DNA of 6,857 nt from JAVBKB01 sp031554275 (GCA_031554275.1 JAVBKB010000126.1:1-6857); one strand, 5' to 3'. Positions 1 to 5,886 are shown, counted from the stretch's first letter. Notes: a model not told the origin generated them from the letters alone. A program made the numbers and translations.

Positions 1-282
1 ATCACAAGCAATCACTAAATTGAAATCGGTTTTTGTTGCTGTAAGCCCAGCTTCGATGCCTGCTAGCGGTCCTAAACCGGGATGAATGTCTTGCACCATT
101 TCTACTTGGAAAGATTGATATTCTTCGGGAGAATTAGTGACAAGGATGATATCCTTACTAATAGTTTTTGCAAATTGTATTAATTGCTCGATAATGGTTT
201 GTTCACCAATTTTCAATAGAGCTTTATTTTGCCCCATTCGGCTGGATTTTCCTCCAGCAAGGATGATGACAGTCAGTTTCAA
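1..282 (-). CDS. mobA: Molybdenum cofactor guanylyltransferase MobA, N-terminal part (runs off the window)
   Basis: MobA attaches GMP from GTP to molybdopterin, making the guanine dinucleotide form of the molybdenum cofactor in the cytoplasm. I translated the minus strand: 94 codons are present, about half of the usual ~200 residues, and the frame stays open to the window edge. The N terminus has the nucleotidyltransferase signature LAGGKSSRMGxxK (residues 8-20), and residues 69-80 (GLGPLAGIEAGL) match the second conserved MobA block. The visible end (IACD) reaches the usual CDMP metal-binding stretch. The start is TTG at 280-282, chosen because GGAGG (290-294 on the plus strand) lies 7 bases upstream and the signature begins directly after it. 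It is transcribed divergently from the hydrolase gene at 503. A related NTP transferase is the main alternative, but the second block favours MobA. Confidence 0.88.
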   Translation of the reverse strand, partial: MKLTVIILAGGKSSRMGQNKALLKIGEQTIIEQLIQFAKTISKDIILVTNSPEEYQSFQVEMVQDIHPGLGPLAGIEAGLTATKTDFNLVIACD

Positions 283-314
283 ACTATTACCTCCATGAGA
301 ATACACTTAAATCC

Positions 315-344
315 ATTATAGGTGATTCATTTATCAAATGACAA
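315..344 (-). promoter_or_regulatory. Sigma-A-type promoter of mobA
   Basis: On the minus strand, TTGTCA (-35, 339-344) and a perfect TATAAT (-10, 315-320) are separated by 18 bases. Transcription would start near position 308, giving a leader of about 25 bases before the TTG start. A 9-base direct repeat, TTATAGGTG on the plus strand (316-324 and 350-358), covers the -10 region and recurs just upstream of the -35 box. Confidence 0.62.
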
Positions 345-392
345 CGCTTTTATAGGTGTGTTCATCATTTCATGATTAAGAATGGGAGAGTT

Positions 393-422
393 TTGATTGA
401 GCAAACTAGGGATTTCTATTAA
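393..422 (+). promoter_or_regulatory. Weak candidate promoter for the MBL-fold hydrolase
   Basis: TTGATT (393-398) and TATTAA (417-422) are separated by 18 bases, about 80 bases before the ATG at 503. Both hexamers deviate from consensus, and other AT-rich possibilities exist nearer the gene (for example TATAAA around 452), so this is only a candidate. Confidence 0.28.
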
Positions 423-502
423 ATGCTAGCTACTTCAAAAATCAGTGCGTTATAAAAAGATTTATGGTACATTGTTCCTATTAATAAGAGGGTGGTTGAA
501 GG

Positions 503-1126
503 ATGAACTATAGTAAAATTATTTGTGAAATAGGAGAGAATTGTTACTTGTATGAAAATGATCAAAAGGATTGCCTAATTATTGATCCAGGTTCGCATGG
601 GCAATTGATTATTCAAGCAATCGAAGAAAAGGGATTGAATCCGTTGGCAATTCTAATAACACATGGACATTTTGATCATATTGGTGCCCTCGATGAGGTA
701 AGAGATCACTTTAATATTCAATGTTATGTGCACAAATTTGATCAAGAATTCCTTGTGAATCCAGTTCTTAATGGATCAGCGAAATACATACGTTCTGGAA
801 TCGTTGTCAAAGAGGCAGATCATATCATCGATAACGAATGCACGTTAGAAATTGGAGACTTTGTATTACAAGTGATTCACACACCAGGGCATTCACCAGG
901 TGGCGTTTGTTATTATGATCCGAAAGCTGCGATAGTATTTGCTGGTGACACTTTGTTTCAGCAAAGCATTGGGAGAACTGATTTAGTGGGTGGGAGCTAT
1001 GAAGAGTTAATAAATAGTATCAAAGCTAAACTACTTAAGTTACCAGACGCCACGATAGCCTTGCCAGGACATGGTGAGGAAACAACAATTGGGCAGGAAA
1101 GAGCGAGCAATCCGTTTTTGCAGTAG
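503..1126 (+). CDS. MBL-fold metallo-hydrolase, YqgX / glyoxalase II-like
   Basis: This is a complete 207-residue cytoplasmic metallo-beta-lactamase-fold protein of the hydroxyacylglutathione-hydrolase-like group that includes B. subtilis YqgX. The metal-binding set is intact: THGHFDH at residues 53-59 (H54, H56, D58, H59), H130 in HTPGHSPGG, D149 in FAGDTLF and H190 in LPGHG. These residues hold two metal ions that activate water for (thio)ester hydrolysis. The tail NPFLQ is typical of the YqgX-like subgroup. The substrate cannot be read from sequence: a thioester of glutathione, bacillithiol or a similar thiol is plausible by family but is inference. The ATG is supported by an AGAGGGTGG ribosome binding site about 8 bases upstream. 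The gene stands alone, divergent from mobA and convergent with the gene ending at 1281. It is too short, and lacks a signal peptide, for a secreted beta-lactamase. Confidence 0.9.
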   Translation: MNYSKIICEIGENCYLYENDQKDCLIIDPGSHGQLIIQAIEEKGLNPLAILITHGHFDHIGALDEVRDHFNIQCYVHKFDQEFLVNPVLNGSAKYIRSGIVVKEADHIIDNECTLEIGDFVLQVIHTPGHSPGGVCYYDPKAAIVFAGDTLFQQSIGRTDLVGGSYEELINSIKAKLLKLPDATIALPGHGEETTIGQERASNPFLQ

Positions 1127-1186
1127 TGCTTTATCCTGATTCCTAAACAAAAAATCCCGAACATTCCCTGTTTTTTTGCCGCAAGG

Positions 1187-1239
1187 AAAAAAGAGAGAAT
1201 AGTGGTTTGTTGCTGAGCTACGCTCAGACAGTGCTATTC
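1187..1239 (-). terminator. Possible rho-independent terminator of the DUF6054-like gene
   Basis: Read on the minus strand, an outer 6-bp stem (GAATAG with CTATTC; plus-strand arms 1197-1202 and 1234-1239) encloses a perfect 6-bp hairpin (CTGAGC, loop of 3, GCTCAG; 1213-1227). A U-rich tract follows (TCTCTTTTTTCC, plus-strand A-run 1187-1192). It lies just past the 3' end of the minus-strand gene at 1281. The outer stem is weak and the inner bulges are large, so termination is plausible but not certain. A 7-base inverted repeat, CCTAAAC (1142-1148) and GTTTAGG (1249-1255), surrounds the structure. Confidence 0.42.
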
Positions 1240-1280
1240 CCAATCTTCGTTTAGGCAGAACCGCAACAAGAATGCTAAAC

Positions 1281-1625
1281 TTAATTTGTTTGTATATAAT
1301 TTCCCACAATCTTTTTAAGGCATTCCAGAAAGTTTTCTTCACCCTGTGTGTTAAATTTAAATAGGACAGCTTGACTCCCGCCAGATGTAATTGCTGAAAG
1401 AAATATATTTTGTCCATTACCTACCAATGTCACATTTAAACTTACACGATTCCCGCCTAGAATACTGTACCTTTCATAGACACGAATAGAACACAGAATG
1501 CCATTATTTTGATAGTCACTACCATCCTCAAAGGAAGCAGATCTGCTTCCTTTTAATATCCCGTTTTCAATGATACCTAACAGCTCATTAAAGTCACCCA
1601 TTAAATTGGTTTCGTATTTTGCCAT
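1281..1625 (-). CDS. Small DUF6054-like protein of unknown function
   Basis: The product is 114 residues, without a signal peptide or membrane segment, so probably cytoplasmic. I recognise the pattern of the DUF6054 family of Firmicutes from memory: an N-terminal LMGDF then ENGIL (residues 8-24), SASFEDGSD (29-37), RVYERYS then GGNRVSLNVTL (48-67) and the conserved FLSAITSGGSQAVLFK (75-90). Alternating beta-strand-like segments and a C-terminal helix (about 95-110) suggest a small alpha/beta domain. No function is known to me and no catalytic motif is visible. The ATG is preceded by a G-rich stretch (TGGGGGT on the minus strand, plus 1633-1639) about 8 bases upstream, an imperfect ribosome binding site. 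It lies 165 bases downstream of the lipoprotein gene on the same strand; whether the two are co-transcribed is unclear. Confidence 0.78.
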   Translation of the reverse strand: MAKYETNLMGDFNELLGIIENGILKGSRSASFEDGSDYQNNGILCSIRVYERYSILGGNRVSLNVTLVGNGQNIFLSAITSGGSQAVLFKFNTQGEENFLECLKKIVGNYIQTN

Positions 1626-1790
1626 AATAATTACCCCCAGTAATAAACTTTCTATAATATTAAGAGTATCATTAGTTTTATTTTTTTAAAATAGCAATTC
1701 TTGCAATCGCATGGTAGTTTTTCCTATTAATAGCGTCATGTCCTTTGCCAGCAATCATTTAGCGGTAAAAGGGCTTGTCTTGGAGAAGAG

Positions 1791-2300
1791 TTAATTACTC
1801 TTTACAGATAAAATATTTTCGCCTGTAAGGTGCTCCAATGCTATATACATGTCATCCCAGGTCTCAGGGTATTTGTTACTGCCGTAAATTTTTTTTTCAG
1901 TGGAATCTGCAAAATTGATAGTCATTCCCCAATTATGACCATCTTTTATATGATTGTTCACATAAGAGTCATCCCAATTTGTAAGTCCATATCTTGCCGA
2001 TTCAAGTATAAAGGTTTCAATCTTTTCATCACTCAAGTCACGAACAAAAGTAAACCCTTCGTTTTCCAAAGAAGGATTACGTTCCACAAAATTCCCTTCC
2101 TCCCTTGCAAACTTCCAAAATTTCTTGTTTTTCAAATCAATTTTATATTCAGGAACACGATGACCAAGTTCACTATGATACACATAGATTTGGTCAATCT
2201 CTTTTTGATAGGTTCTACCTTTCTGATCGTTGCTCTGAGTGCATCCTATAATACTCATACACAATATTGATGCAATAATAATTGTAAAATACTTTTTCAT
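1791..2300 (-). CDS. Predicted lipoprotein of unknown function
   Basis: This is a 169-residue exported lipoprotein. Residues 1-20 form a type II signal peptide: MKKY, a hydrophobic core (about 6-18) and the lipobox IIGC, with Cys20 as the lipidated residue. The mature part is hydrophilic and ends in a block I have seen in small Firmicutes hypothetical proteins: a helix starting DLSDEKIETF (88-97), LTNWDDSYV (106-114), NWGMTINFAD (123-132) and YGSNKYPETWDDM (139-151). I cannot name its family or role. I chose the ATG at 2298-2300 because AGGAG (plus 2311-2315) lies 10 bases upstream and the signal peptide starts right there. A frame extension to an ATG at 2360 would add 20 residues ahead of the signal peptide and has no such site. 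It is divergent from the lia operon. Confidence 0.75.
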   Translation of the reverse strand: MKKYFTIIIASILCMSIIGCTQSNDQKGRTYQKEIDQIYVYHSELGHRVPEYKIDLKNKKFWKFAREEGNFVERNPSLENEGFTFVRDLSDEKIETFILESARYGLTNWDDSYVNNHIKDGHNWGMTINFADSTEKKIYGSNKYPETWDDMYIALEHLTGENILSVKSN

Positions 2301-2387
2301 CTTCACTTGTCTCCTAATCCTGCAATTGAATAATATTTCAACCAATAATTCTTTAGGCAACTAATAAAATTGAAATACTCTTTTTTC

Positions 2388-2393
2388 ATTATA
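2388..2393 (-). promoter_or_regulatory. Candidate -10 box for the lipoprotein gene
   Basis: The minus strand carries a perfect TATAAT (plus strand ATTATA at 2388-2393), preceded by CCTG. There is no convincing -35 hexamer at 16-18 bases. It would give a leader of about 80 bases. A TATTAT nearer the gene is an alternative. Confidence 0.33.
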
Positions 2394-2473
2394 CAGGATC
2401 GTATTTGAATCATATAGTGAACTTTTCATAATTTAAAGTTCGTTGTCGTATTGTACTTATGAGAGAAGTCGGA

Positions 2474-2580
2474 GTAAAAGTAAGAAGTAATCCAATCGGT
2501 ACGTTGCAAAACAATTCAACAGTATATGCGGATAAAGCCTTCAAGTAGTGGTCTCTATATCCAGTACTTCTTACCTTCAC
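2474..2580. repeat. Imperfect 16-base inverted repeat spaced by 75 bases
   Basis: The arm at 2474-2489 (GTAAAAGTAAGAAGTA) and the reverse complement of 2565-2580 (GTGAAGGTAAGAAGTA) match at 14 of 16 positions, with a perfect 10-base core (2480-2489 with 2565-2574). A second short pair inside and outside it, AGTGGT (2547-2552) and ACCACT (2632-2637), does not nest with it. No T-run follows, so it is not a terminator. Confidence 0.55.
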
Positions 2581-2652
2581 AGCTCCTGTCTATATGAACT
2601 TAAATCGTTTCCAATGCCTTCAAAGTTTAGTACCACTTCTTAAGTAGCAACT

Positions 2653-2724
2653 CCTACTCAGCCTAAAGTCCTAATCAAATCACATCTTAAGTGCGTTATT
2701 GTAATTTTGAAAGCGTTGTAACAT
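2653..2724 (+). promoter_or_regulatory. Candidate LiaR operator and liaI promoter
   Basis: GCCTAAAGTC (2661-2670) resembles the imperfect GACT-centre-AGTC inverted repeat associated with LiaR/VraR-type regulators. CCTA recurs at 2653, 2662 and 2670. Downstream there are two weak -10 options: TGTAAT (2700-2705), and TAACAT (2719-2724) with TTATTG (2696-2701) at 17 bases. A poor -35 with an upstream operator is what an activator-dependent promoter would show. The assignment rests on position and resemblance only. Confidence 0.32.
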
Positions 2725-2746
2725 AAGGACATCAAGAAAAAAGGCG

Positions 2747-2785
2747 TTACAAACCCATATTGCTTAAATGCTATGCAGTTTGTAA
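2747..2785 (+). other. Stem-loop in the liaI leader
   Basis: TTACAAAC (2747-2754) pairs perfectly with GTTTGTAA (2778-2785). Inside, CATA (2756-2759) pairs with TATG, and GC with GC, around an AT-rich loop. The structure ends 11 bases before the AAAGGAG of liaI. The left arm could instead pair with TTGTAAC at 2716-2722 (via GTTACAA 2746-2752), so two exclusive folds are possible. Confidence 0.42.
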
Positions 2786-2811
2786 AGCACTTTGAGAAAG
2801 GAGTTTAGGCT

Positions 2812-3189
2812 ATGAAGAAATTTCTACTTGTGGTCGGTTTGTTCGTTCTAGCAATGATTGCGTTAGCCAGCATATTGCCGTTAATCATGTTTGCATTTGG
2901 GGCGGTACTAATTTATTTTGCTGTAAAGTCATTCAAACGAACAGATTCAACATTTGGTAAGATTTTCTGGGTTTTCACTGGTTTGATCGGCTTATCCATC
3001 GTGTTCCACACAGTACCTGTTTTGATCGGAATAATTGCTTTAATCGCAATCATTCACTTGGTCAAAGGATGGAAACATGAAAAGCATTATAAAGTTGCCC
3101 CAGAAGTTGGTACAAATAGTAACTTTGGTTACGATGATTTCCGTAACTTCGAATCAGAATGGGAATCTGTCATGAAAAAGTATAAATAA
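2812..3189 (+). CDS. liaI: LiaI-like small membrane protein
   Basis: The product is 125 residues, close to B. subtilis LiaI (about 126). LiaI is a small membrane protein, induced by cell-wall antibiotics, that anchors the PspA-like LiaH at the membrane. Here the N-terminal two thirds are hydrophobic, with segments at about 4-20, 21-38, 52-66 and 67-84, separated by a basic loop (SFKRTDSTFGK, 40-50). The C-terminal 40 residues are hydrophilic and cytoplasmic-looking, ending in an acidic/aromatic stretch (DDFRNFESEWESVMKKYK, 108-125) that could bind a partner; that role is inference. The start is well set by AAAGGAG (2797-2803), 8 bases before the ATG. It is followed by liaH after about 34 bases, presumably in one transcript. 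Identity rests on size, topology and context more than on sequence motifs. Confidence 0.75.
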   Translation: MKKFLLVVGLFVLAMIALASILPLIMFAFGAVLIYFAVKSFKRTDSTFGKIFWVFTGLIGLSIVFHTVPVLIGIIALIAIIHLVKGWKHEKHYKVAPEVGTNSNFGYDDFRNFESEWESVMKKYK

Positions 3190-3223
3190 ACAAAAATCGA
3201 ATGAAATTAAAAGGAGAATGATT

Positions 3224-3868
3224 ATGATGGCAAGTATATTTAACAGAGCGAAAGAAAATTTTCTAGCAGAAGCGCATCAGTTCTTTGATGAAAATGAAAA
3301 GAAAAGCCCAATTGCAATGCTAAATCAGTATCTACGCAATTGTGAAAAGGAAACACAAAAGATTGAGGGACTAATTAGCAGACAAGCAATGTTGAAGCGT
3401 CAGTTTCTCAGAGAGAAAGAGCAGGCCCAATTTCTTGTGAATAAACGTTCAAATCAAGCAGAAATTGCTGCTAAGGCAAATGAAGTGGAACTGGAAGCGC
3501 GAGCTCGTCAAGAGATTGAATATTATACAAAGCAAGCGAGCAAATTAGATGAGCTACACCTAAAGGCAGAGAATGACGTCTATCAATTACAAAATCAGCT
3601 TCATGATATGAAGAATAAATTGAAAGAAATGCACACTAAGCGGTTAGAATTAATGAGCCGCGAGAATGTAGCACATGCTAATCGAAGAATCAACGACTCT
3701 CTCAACAAGTTTTCCGATCAAAATCCATTCCTGCGTTTCGATGAATTAGAGCATCAGATCAGTGAGTTGGAATTAAGAATTAATGAAGACTACGAGCGTG
3801 ATACGTTTGATATGAGAATCGCAAAACTGGAAAGAGAATTGAACGAAGACAAAAAGAAGAAAGCGTAA
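3224..3868 (+). CDS. liaH: LiaH, PspA/IM30-family coiled-coil envelope-stress protein
   Basis: LiaH belongs to the phage-shock protein A/IM30 family, which forms large oligomers on the inner face of the membrane and protects it under envelope stress. The protein (214 residues; LiaH of B. subtilis is about 225) is highly charged and almost entirely helical. It has an N-terminal amphipathic helix (SIFNRAKENFLAEAHQFF, about 4-21), the block KSPIAMLNQYLRNCEKE (27-43), long heptad-rich coiled coil (about 45-150) and a C-terminal coil ending in a lysine run. There is no signal peptide. An in-frame ATG at 3218 is only 1 base after the GGAG (3213-3216), too close. ATG 3224 is 7 bases away and is preferred; ATG 3227 is also possible. 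It pairs with liaI upstream and is followed by a terminator. Confidence 0.87.
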   Translation: MMASIFNRAKENFLAEAHQFFDENEKKSPIAMLNQYLRNCEKETQKIEGLISRQAMLKRQFLREKEQAQFLVNKRSNQAEIAAKANEVELEARARQEIEYYTKQASKLDELHLKAENDVYQLQNQLHDMKNKLKEMHTKRLELMSRENVAHANRRINDSLNKFSDQNPFLRFDELEHQISELELRINEDYERDTFDMRIAKLERELNEDKKKKA

Positions 3869-3936
3869 GGAAATGCCCCCTTGAGGGACTTACTTAATCC
3901 AACAATTCAATGTTATAATAACAAAGGTTATTTAAT

Positions 3937-3970
3937 AGAAAGGTATTGTAAATCAATACCTTTCTCTTTT
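3937..3970 (+). terminator. Intrinsic terminator after liaIH
   Basis: A perfect 12-bp stem, AGAAAGGTATTG (3937-3948) with CAATACCTTTCT (3954-3965), has a 5-base TAAAT loop and is followed by CTTTT. The stem is AT-rich and the T-tract short, so readthrough into liaFSR is likely. It ends where the -35 box of the next promoter begins. Confidence 0.72.
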
Positions 3971-3997
3971 GAAATAAGAATCATTTTGACTTATGAT
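3969..3997 (+). promoter_or_regulatory. Consensus-like promoter of liaFSR
   Basis: TTGAAA (3969-3974) and TATGAT (3992-3997), each 5 of 6 to the sigma-A consensus, are separated by exactly 17 bases. The start of transcription would be near 4004. AAAGGAG (4014-4020) then precedes the liaF ATG by 9 bases. It could supply basal sensor expression, as the promoter upstream of liaG does in B. subtilis (functional analogy is inference). Confidence 0.72.
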
Positions 3998-4029
3998 TTT
4001 TACTTCAGAAGACAAAGGAGTAAAGTTTC

Positions 4030-4791
4030 ATGTTAAATAAAATCAGAAAAATCTTCGATAGAAACTACTCAAGACCTGAAATGATGGGCGTGTTCATCAT
4101 TCTTATTGCTGTTGGCTTATTCATTGATCTCTTCACAGATCGTCGGTTGATTTCAAATATCTTTATAGCTGCAATTATTTTTGGTTTGGCATACTTTTTA
4201 CACAAGCGATCCAAAAGATTTGCCAGCGTCCTTTTGTTCTCAATTGGTTCTTTCGTGCTATTCTTTAGTATTCTGTCGTCGGCAGCCTTTCAATTAATTG
4301 TGATTGCCATGCTAATTTACTTAGGCTATCATTTATTACGAAAATTCTCAAAGCCAGTGAAAGTAGATTTGGAATTGCGAGAGTCATCTGATCATGAACA
4401 GAAAGAGCTGAGCCAACTTGAGCCTTTTATTAAAGGAAATCTGTTTGGGAAGAATGAGTGGGGAGCAGATGTCTATTCGTTAGAAGATGTGAATATTCAA
4501 TTCATTGTTGGTGAATACCATATCGATTTGTCTTATGCCTTTATTCCAGAAGCTGAAACAGTCATTCTGATAAGAGGTATGATTGGCAATGTCGTTCTCT
4601 TTGTTCCATATGATGTTGAGCTAACTGTACAAACCTCATCTATATTTGGGAAGATCAATATATTGGGAAACCAAGAATCAGGCATTAACAAGACTTTTAA
4701 GTTTCAAACAAAAGATTATATGAATTCGAGACGAAAAGTTAAAGTGATTACCTCAGTTATCGTTGGAGATATTGAGGTGAGAAACATATGA
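4030..4791 (+). CDS. liaF: LiaF, membrane inhibitor of the LiaSR two-component system
   Basis: LiaF is a membrane protein that keeps the kinase LiaS inactive when no envelope stress is present. This 253-residue protein has the family layout: a short basic cytoplasmic start, four hydrophobic segments (about 19-36, 41-57, 64-83 and 84-103), a charged linker (about 105-130), and a C-terminal beta-rich domain (about 131-253) of the LiaF/YvqF type, with repeated hydrophobic strands such as VNIQFIVGEYHIDLSYAFIP (154-173), GMIGNVVLFVPYDVEL (183-198) and VIVGDIEVRN (243-252). The gene has its own promoter and a good AAAGGAG 9 bases before the ATG. Its stop overlaps the liaS start in ATGA (4788-4791), so the two are translationally coupled, fitting their physical partnership. 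Nothing appears truncated. No liaG-like gene precedes it. Confidence 0.88.
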   Translation: MLNKIRKIFDRNYSRPEMMGVFIILIAVGLFIDLFTDRRLISNIFIAAIIFGLAYFLHKRSKRFASVLLFSIGSFVLFFSILSSAAFQLIVIAMLIYLGYHLLRKFSKPVKVDLELRESSDHEQKELSQLEPFIKGNLFGKNEWGADVYSLEDVNIQFIVGEYHIDLSYAFIPEAETVILIRGMIGNVVLFVPYDVELTVQTSSIFGKINILGNQESGINKTFKFQTKDYMNSRRKVKVITSVIVGDIEVRNI

Positions 4792-5852
4792 AAAAGCCAA
4801 GCATTCAGACTGTATTCGTTAAATTTTCAGTAGCTTCTTGTCTTGTCGTTGCAATCACTTCAATTATTTTTTATATGATCTACAGCGAAGTTGCTATTAA
4901 AGAATTCCTGATTGACAAAAGAATCAATGGGATCCCAATTTTCTTGGTGATTATTGCCGTGAGTTTAGTTATGGGGCTAATCGTTGGAAATATTGTTGGT
5001 TTTTATATAAAACGCCCCTTTAGAGAATTTTCAAATGCACTGATTGAATTGGGTCATGGAAATCATTCTGTTAAAGTTGAAGATGCACCGTTTAAGGAAT
5101 TCCAGGAGCTTGAAGTGAAATTTCAGGAACTAAGTAATCGCTATTCCGAGCAAGCTAGTAGTTTTCAGCAAAACACGAGTGAGCGTGTTTTGAATGAAGA
5201 AGAGCGTTTGGAAAATGCGATTTCACAAGAACGTAGTCGCTTAGCAAGAGAGCTTCATGATTCGGTCAGCCAGCAATTATTTGCAATTTCCATGCTGGGG
5301 TCTGCAGTTAATGAAGTCATCGACAAACACCACCCAGTGAAAAAACAAATAGAAATGATTGAATTAGCATCTGTGCAAGCACAAAGCGAAATGAGAGCGC
5401 TGCTACTACATTTGCGGCCAGTACAGTTAGATGGAAAGCACTTAGCAGAAGGTATTAATGAATTGCTAAAGGATCTGCACGCAAAGCAACAAATTAGTAT
5501 TATTTGGCATACAGATGATATTCAGTTATCCAAAGGGGTAGAGGATCATTTATTTAGAATATTGCAAGAAGCGTTGTCGAACTCTTTGCGTCATGCGAAA
5601 GCAAAACACCTCGAAGTACGACTTAGAAAAATCGAACCTTTTGCAATTCTGAAAATCATTGATGACGGAATAGGTTTTGATACCAAACAGAGTAAGGCAG
5701 GTTCATATGGCTTACAATCCATGCGGGAGAGGGTTACAGAGATTGGGGGAACACTCAAAATTATTAGTGTTCCAGAGAAAGGGTCAACAATTGAGGTGAA
5801 AGTACCTTTAATTGCCGAAACAATTTTGACCAAAAATGATCACGAAGAATAG
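4788..5852 (+). CDS. liaS: LiaS, envelope-stress sensor histidine kinase
   Basis: LiaS is a membrane histidine kinase of the NarL-partner type (HisKA_3) that phosphorylates LiaR. The 354-residue protein has two membrane segments (about 11-32 and 50-74) with a very short extracytoplasmic loop between, so it likely senses at or within the membrane (an intramembrane-sensing kinase), plus a HAMP-like linker (about 73-125). The phosphoacceptor helix contains SRLARELHDSVSQQLF with His157. The ATPase domain shows the N box (LQEALSNSLRHA, Asn265), the G1 box DDGIGF (292-297) and the G2 motif GSYGL (305-309). All key residues are present, so it should be active. GAGGTGA (4774-4780) lies 7 bases before the ATG. 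The stop TAG is followed in the same frame by the 42-bp repeats, which stay open until TAA at 6030-6032. Confidence 0.93.
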   Translation: MKKPSIQTVFVKFSVASCLVVAITSIIFYMIYSEVAIKEFLIDKRINGIPIFLVIIAVSLVMGLIVGNIVGFYIKRPFREFSNALIELGHGNHSVKVEDAPFKEFQELEVKFQELSNRYSEQASSFQQNTSERVLNEEERLENAISQERSRLARELHDSVSQQLFAISMLGSAVNEVIDKHHPVKKQIEMIELASVQAQSEMRALLLHLRPVQLDGKHLAEGINELLKDLHAKQQISIIWHTDDIQLSKGVEDHLFRILQEALSNSLRHAKAKHLEVRLRKIEPFAILKIIDDGIGFDTKQSKAGSYGLQSMRERVTEIGGTLKIISVPEKGSTIEVKVPLIAETILTKNDHEE

Positions 5853-5864
5853 GCGTTAAGCAGA

Positions 5865-5886
5865 TGCTGGATTGGAAAATCCAGCA
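5865..5886 (+). other. Hairpin of repeat copy 1 (GGAA tetraloop)
   Basis: TGCTGGATT (5865-5873) and AATCCAGCA (5878-5886) form a perfect 9-bp stem closed by GGAA, a GNRA-type tetraloop in RNA. The same hairpin recurs every 42 bases. The stems are shorter or mismatched in copies 3 and 4. Confidence 0.8.

Larger units (their letters stand above)
2301..2811. other. 511-base intergenic region between the lipoprotein gene and liaI
   Basis: I see no convincing gene here. From left to right it holds the leader and -10 box of the minus-strand lipoprotein gene; a possible plus-strand promoter (TTGAAT 2405-2410, CATAAT 2427-2432, 16-base spacer); a 29-codon frame from ATG 2459 to TAG 2548 with no ribosome binding site; an imperfect inverted repeat (2474-2489 and 2565-2580); a candidate LiaR operator near 2661-2670; weak promoter elements; and a hairpin at 2747-2785 just before the liaI ribosome binding site. 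Its length and the protein-like composition of the short frame raise the possibility of a decayed gene, but I cannot identify one. Confidence 0.6.

Noticed and set aside
503..1126. Beta-lactamase resistance gene
   Set aside because: The metallo-beta-lactamase fold is shared by many enzymes; this protein is short, has no signal peptide and matches the glyoxalase II/YqgX group.
1171..1177. Terminator of the hydrolase gene on the plus strand at the T-run
   Set aside because: No GC-bearing stem directly precedes the T-run; the better structure nearby reads on the minus strand.
1040..1417. 125-codon minus-strand frame
   Set aside because: It overlaps both the hydrolase gene and the DUF6054-like gene and shows no protein-family features.
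1724..1733. Perfect 10-base palindrome CTATTAATAG as an operator
   Set aside because: It is short and AT-rich, lies between two genes of unknown function, and is easily expected by chance.
1830..2270. 146-codon plus-strand frame
   Set aside because: It is antisense to the lipoprotein gene, which has a signal peptide, lipobox and ribosome binding site.
3218..3223. ATG 3218 as the liaH start
   Set aside because: It lies one base after the GGAG; the ATG at 3224 has proper spacing.
5591..5833. Minus-strand frame inside liaS
   Set aside because: It is antisense to the kinase ATPase domain and has no supporting signals.
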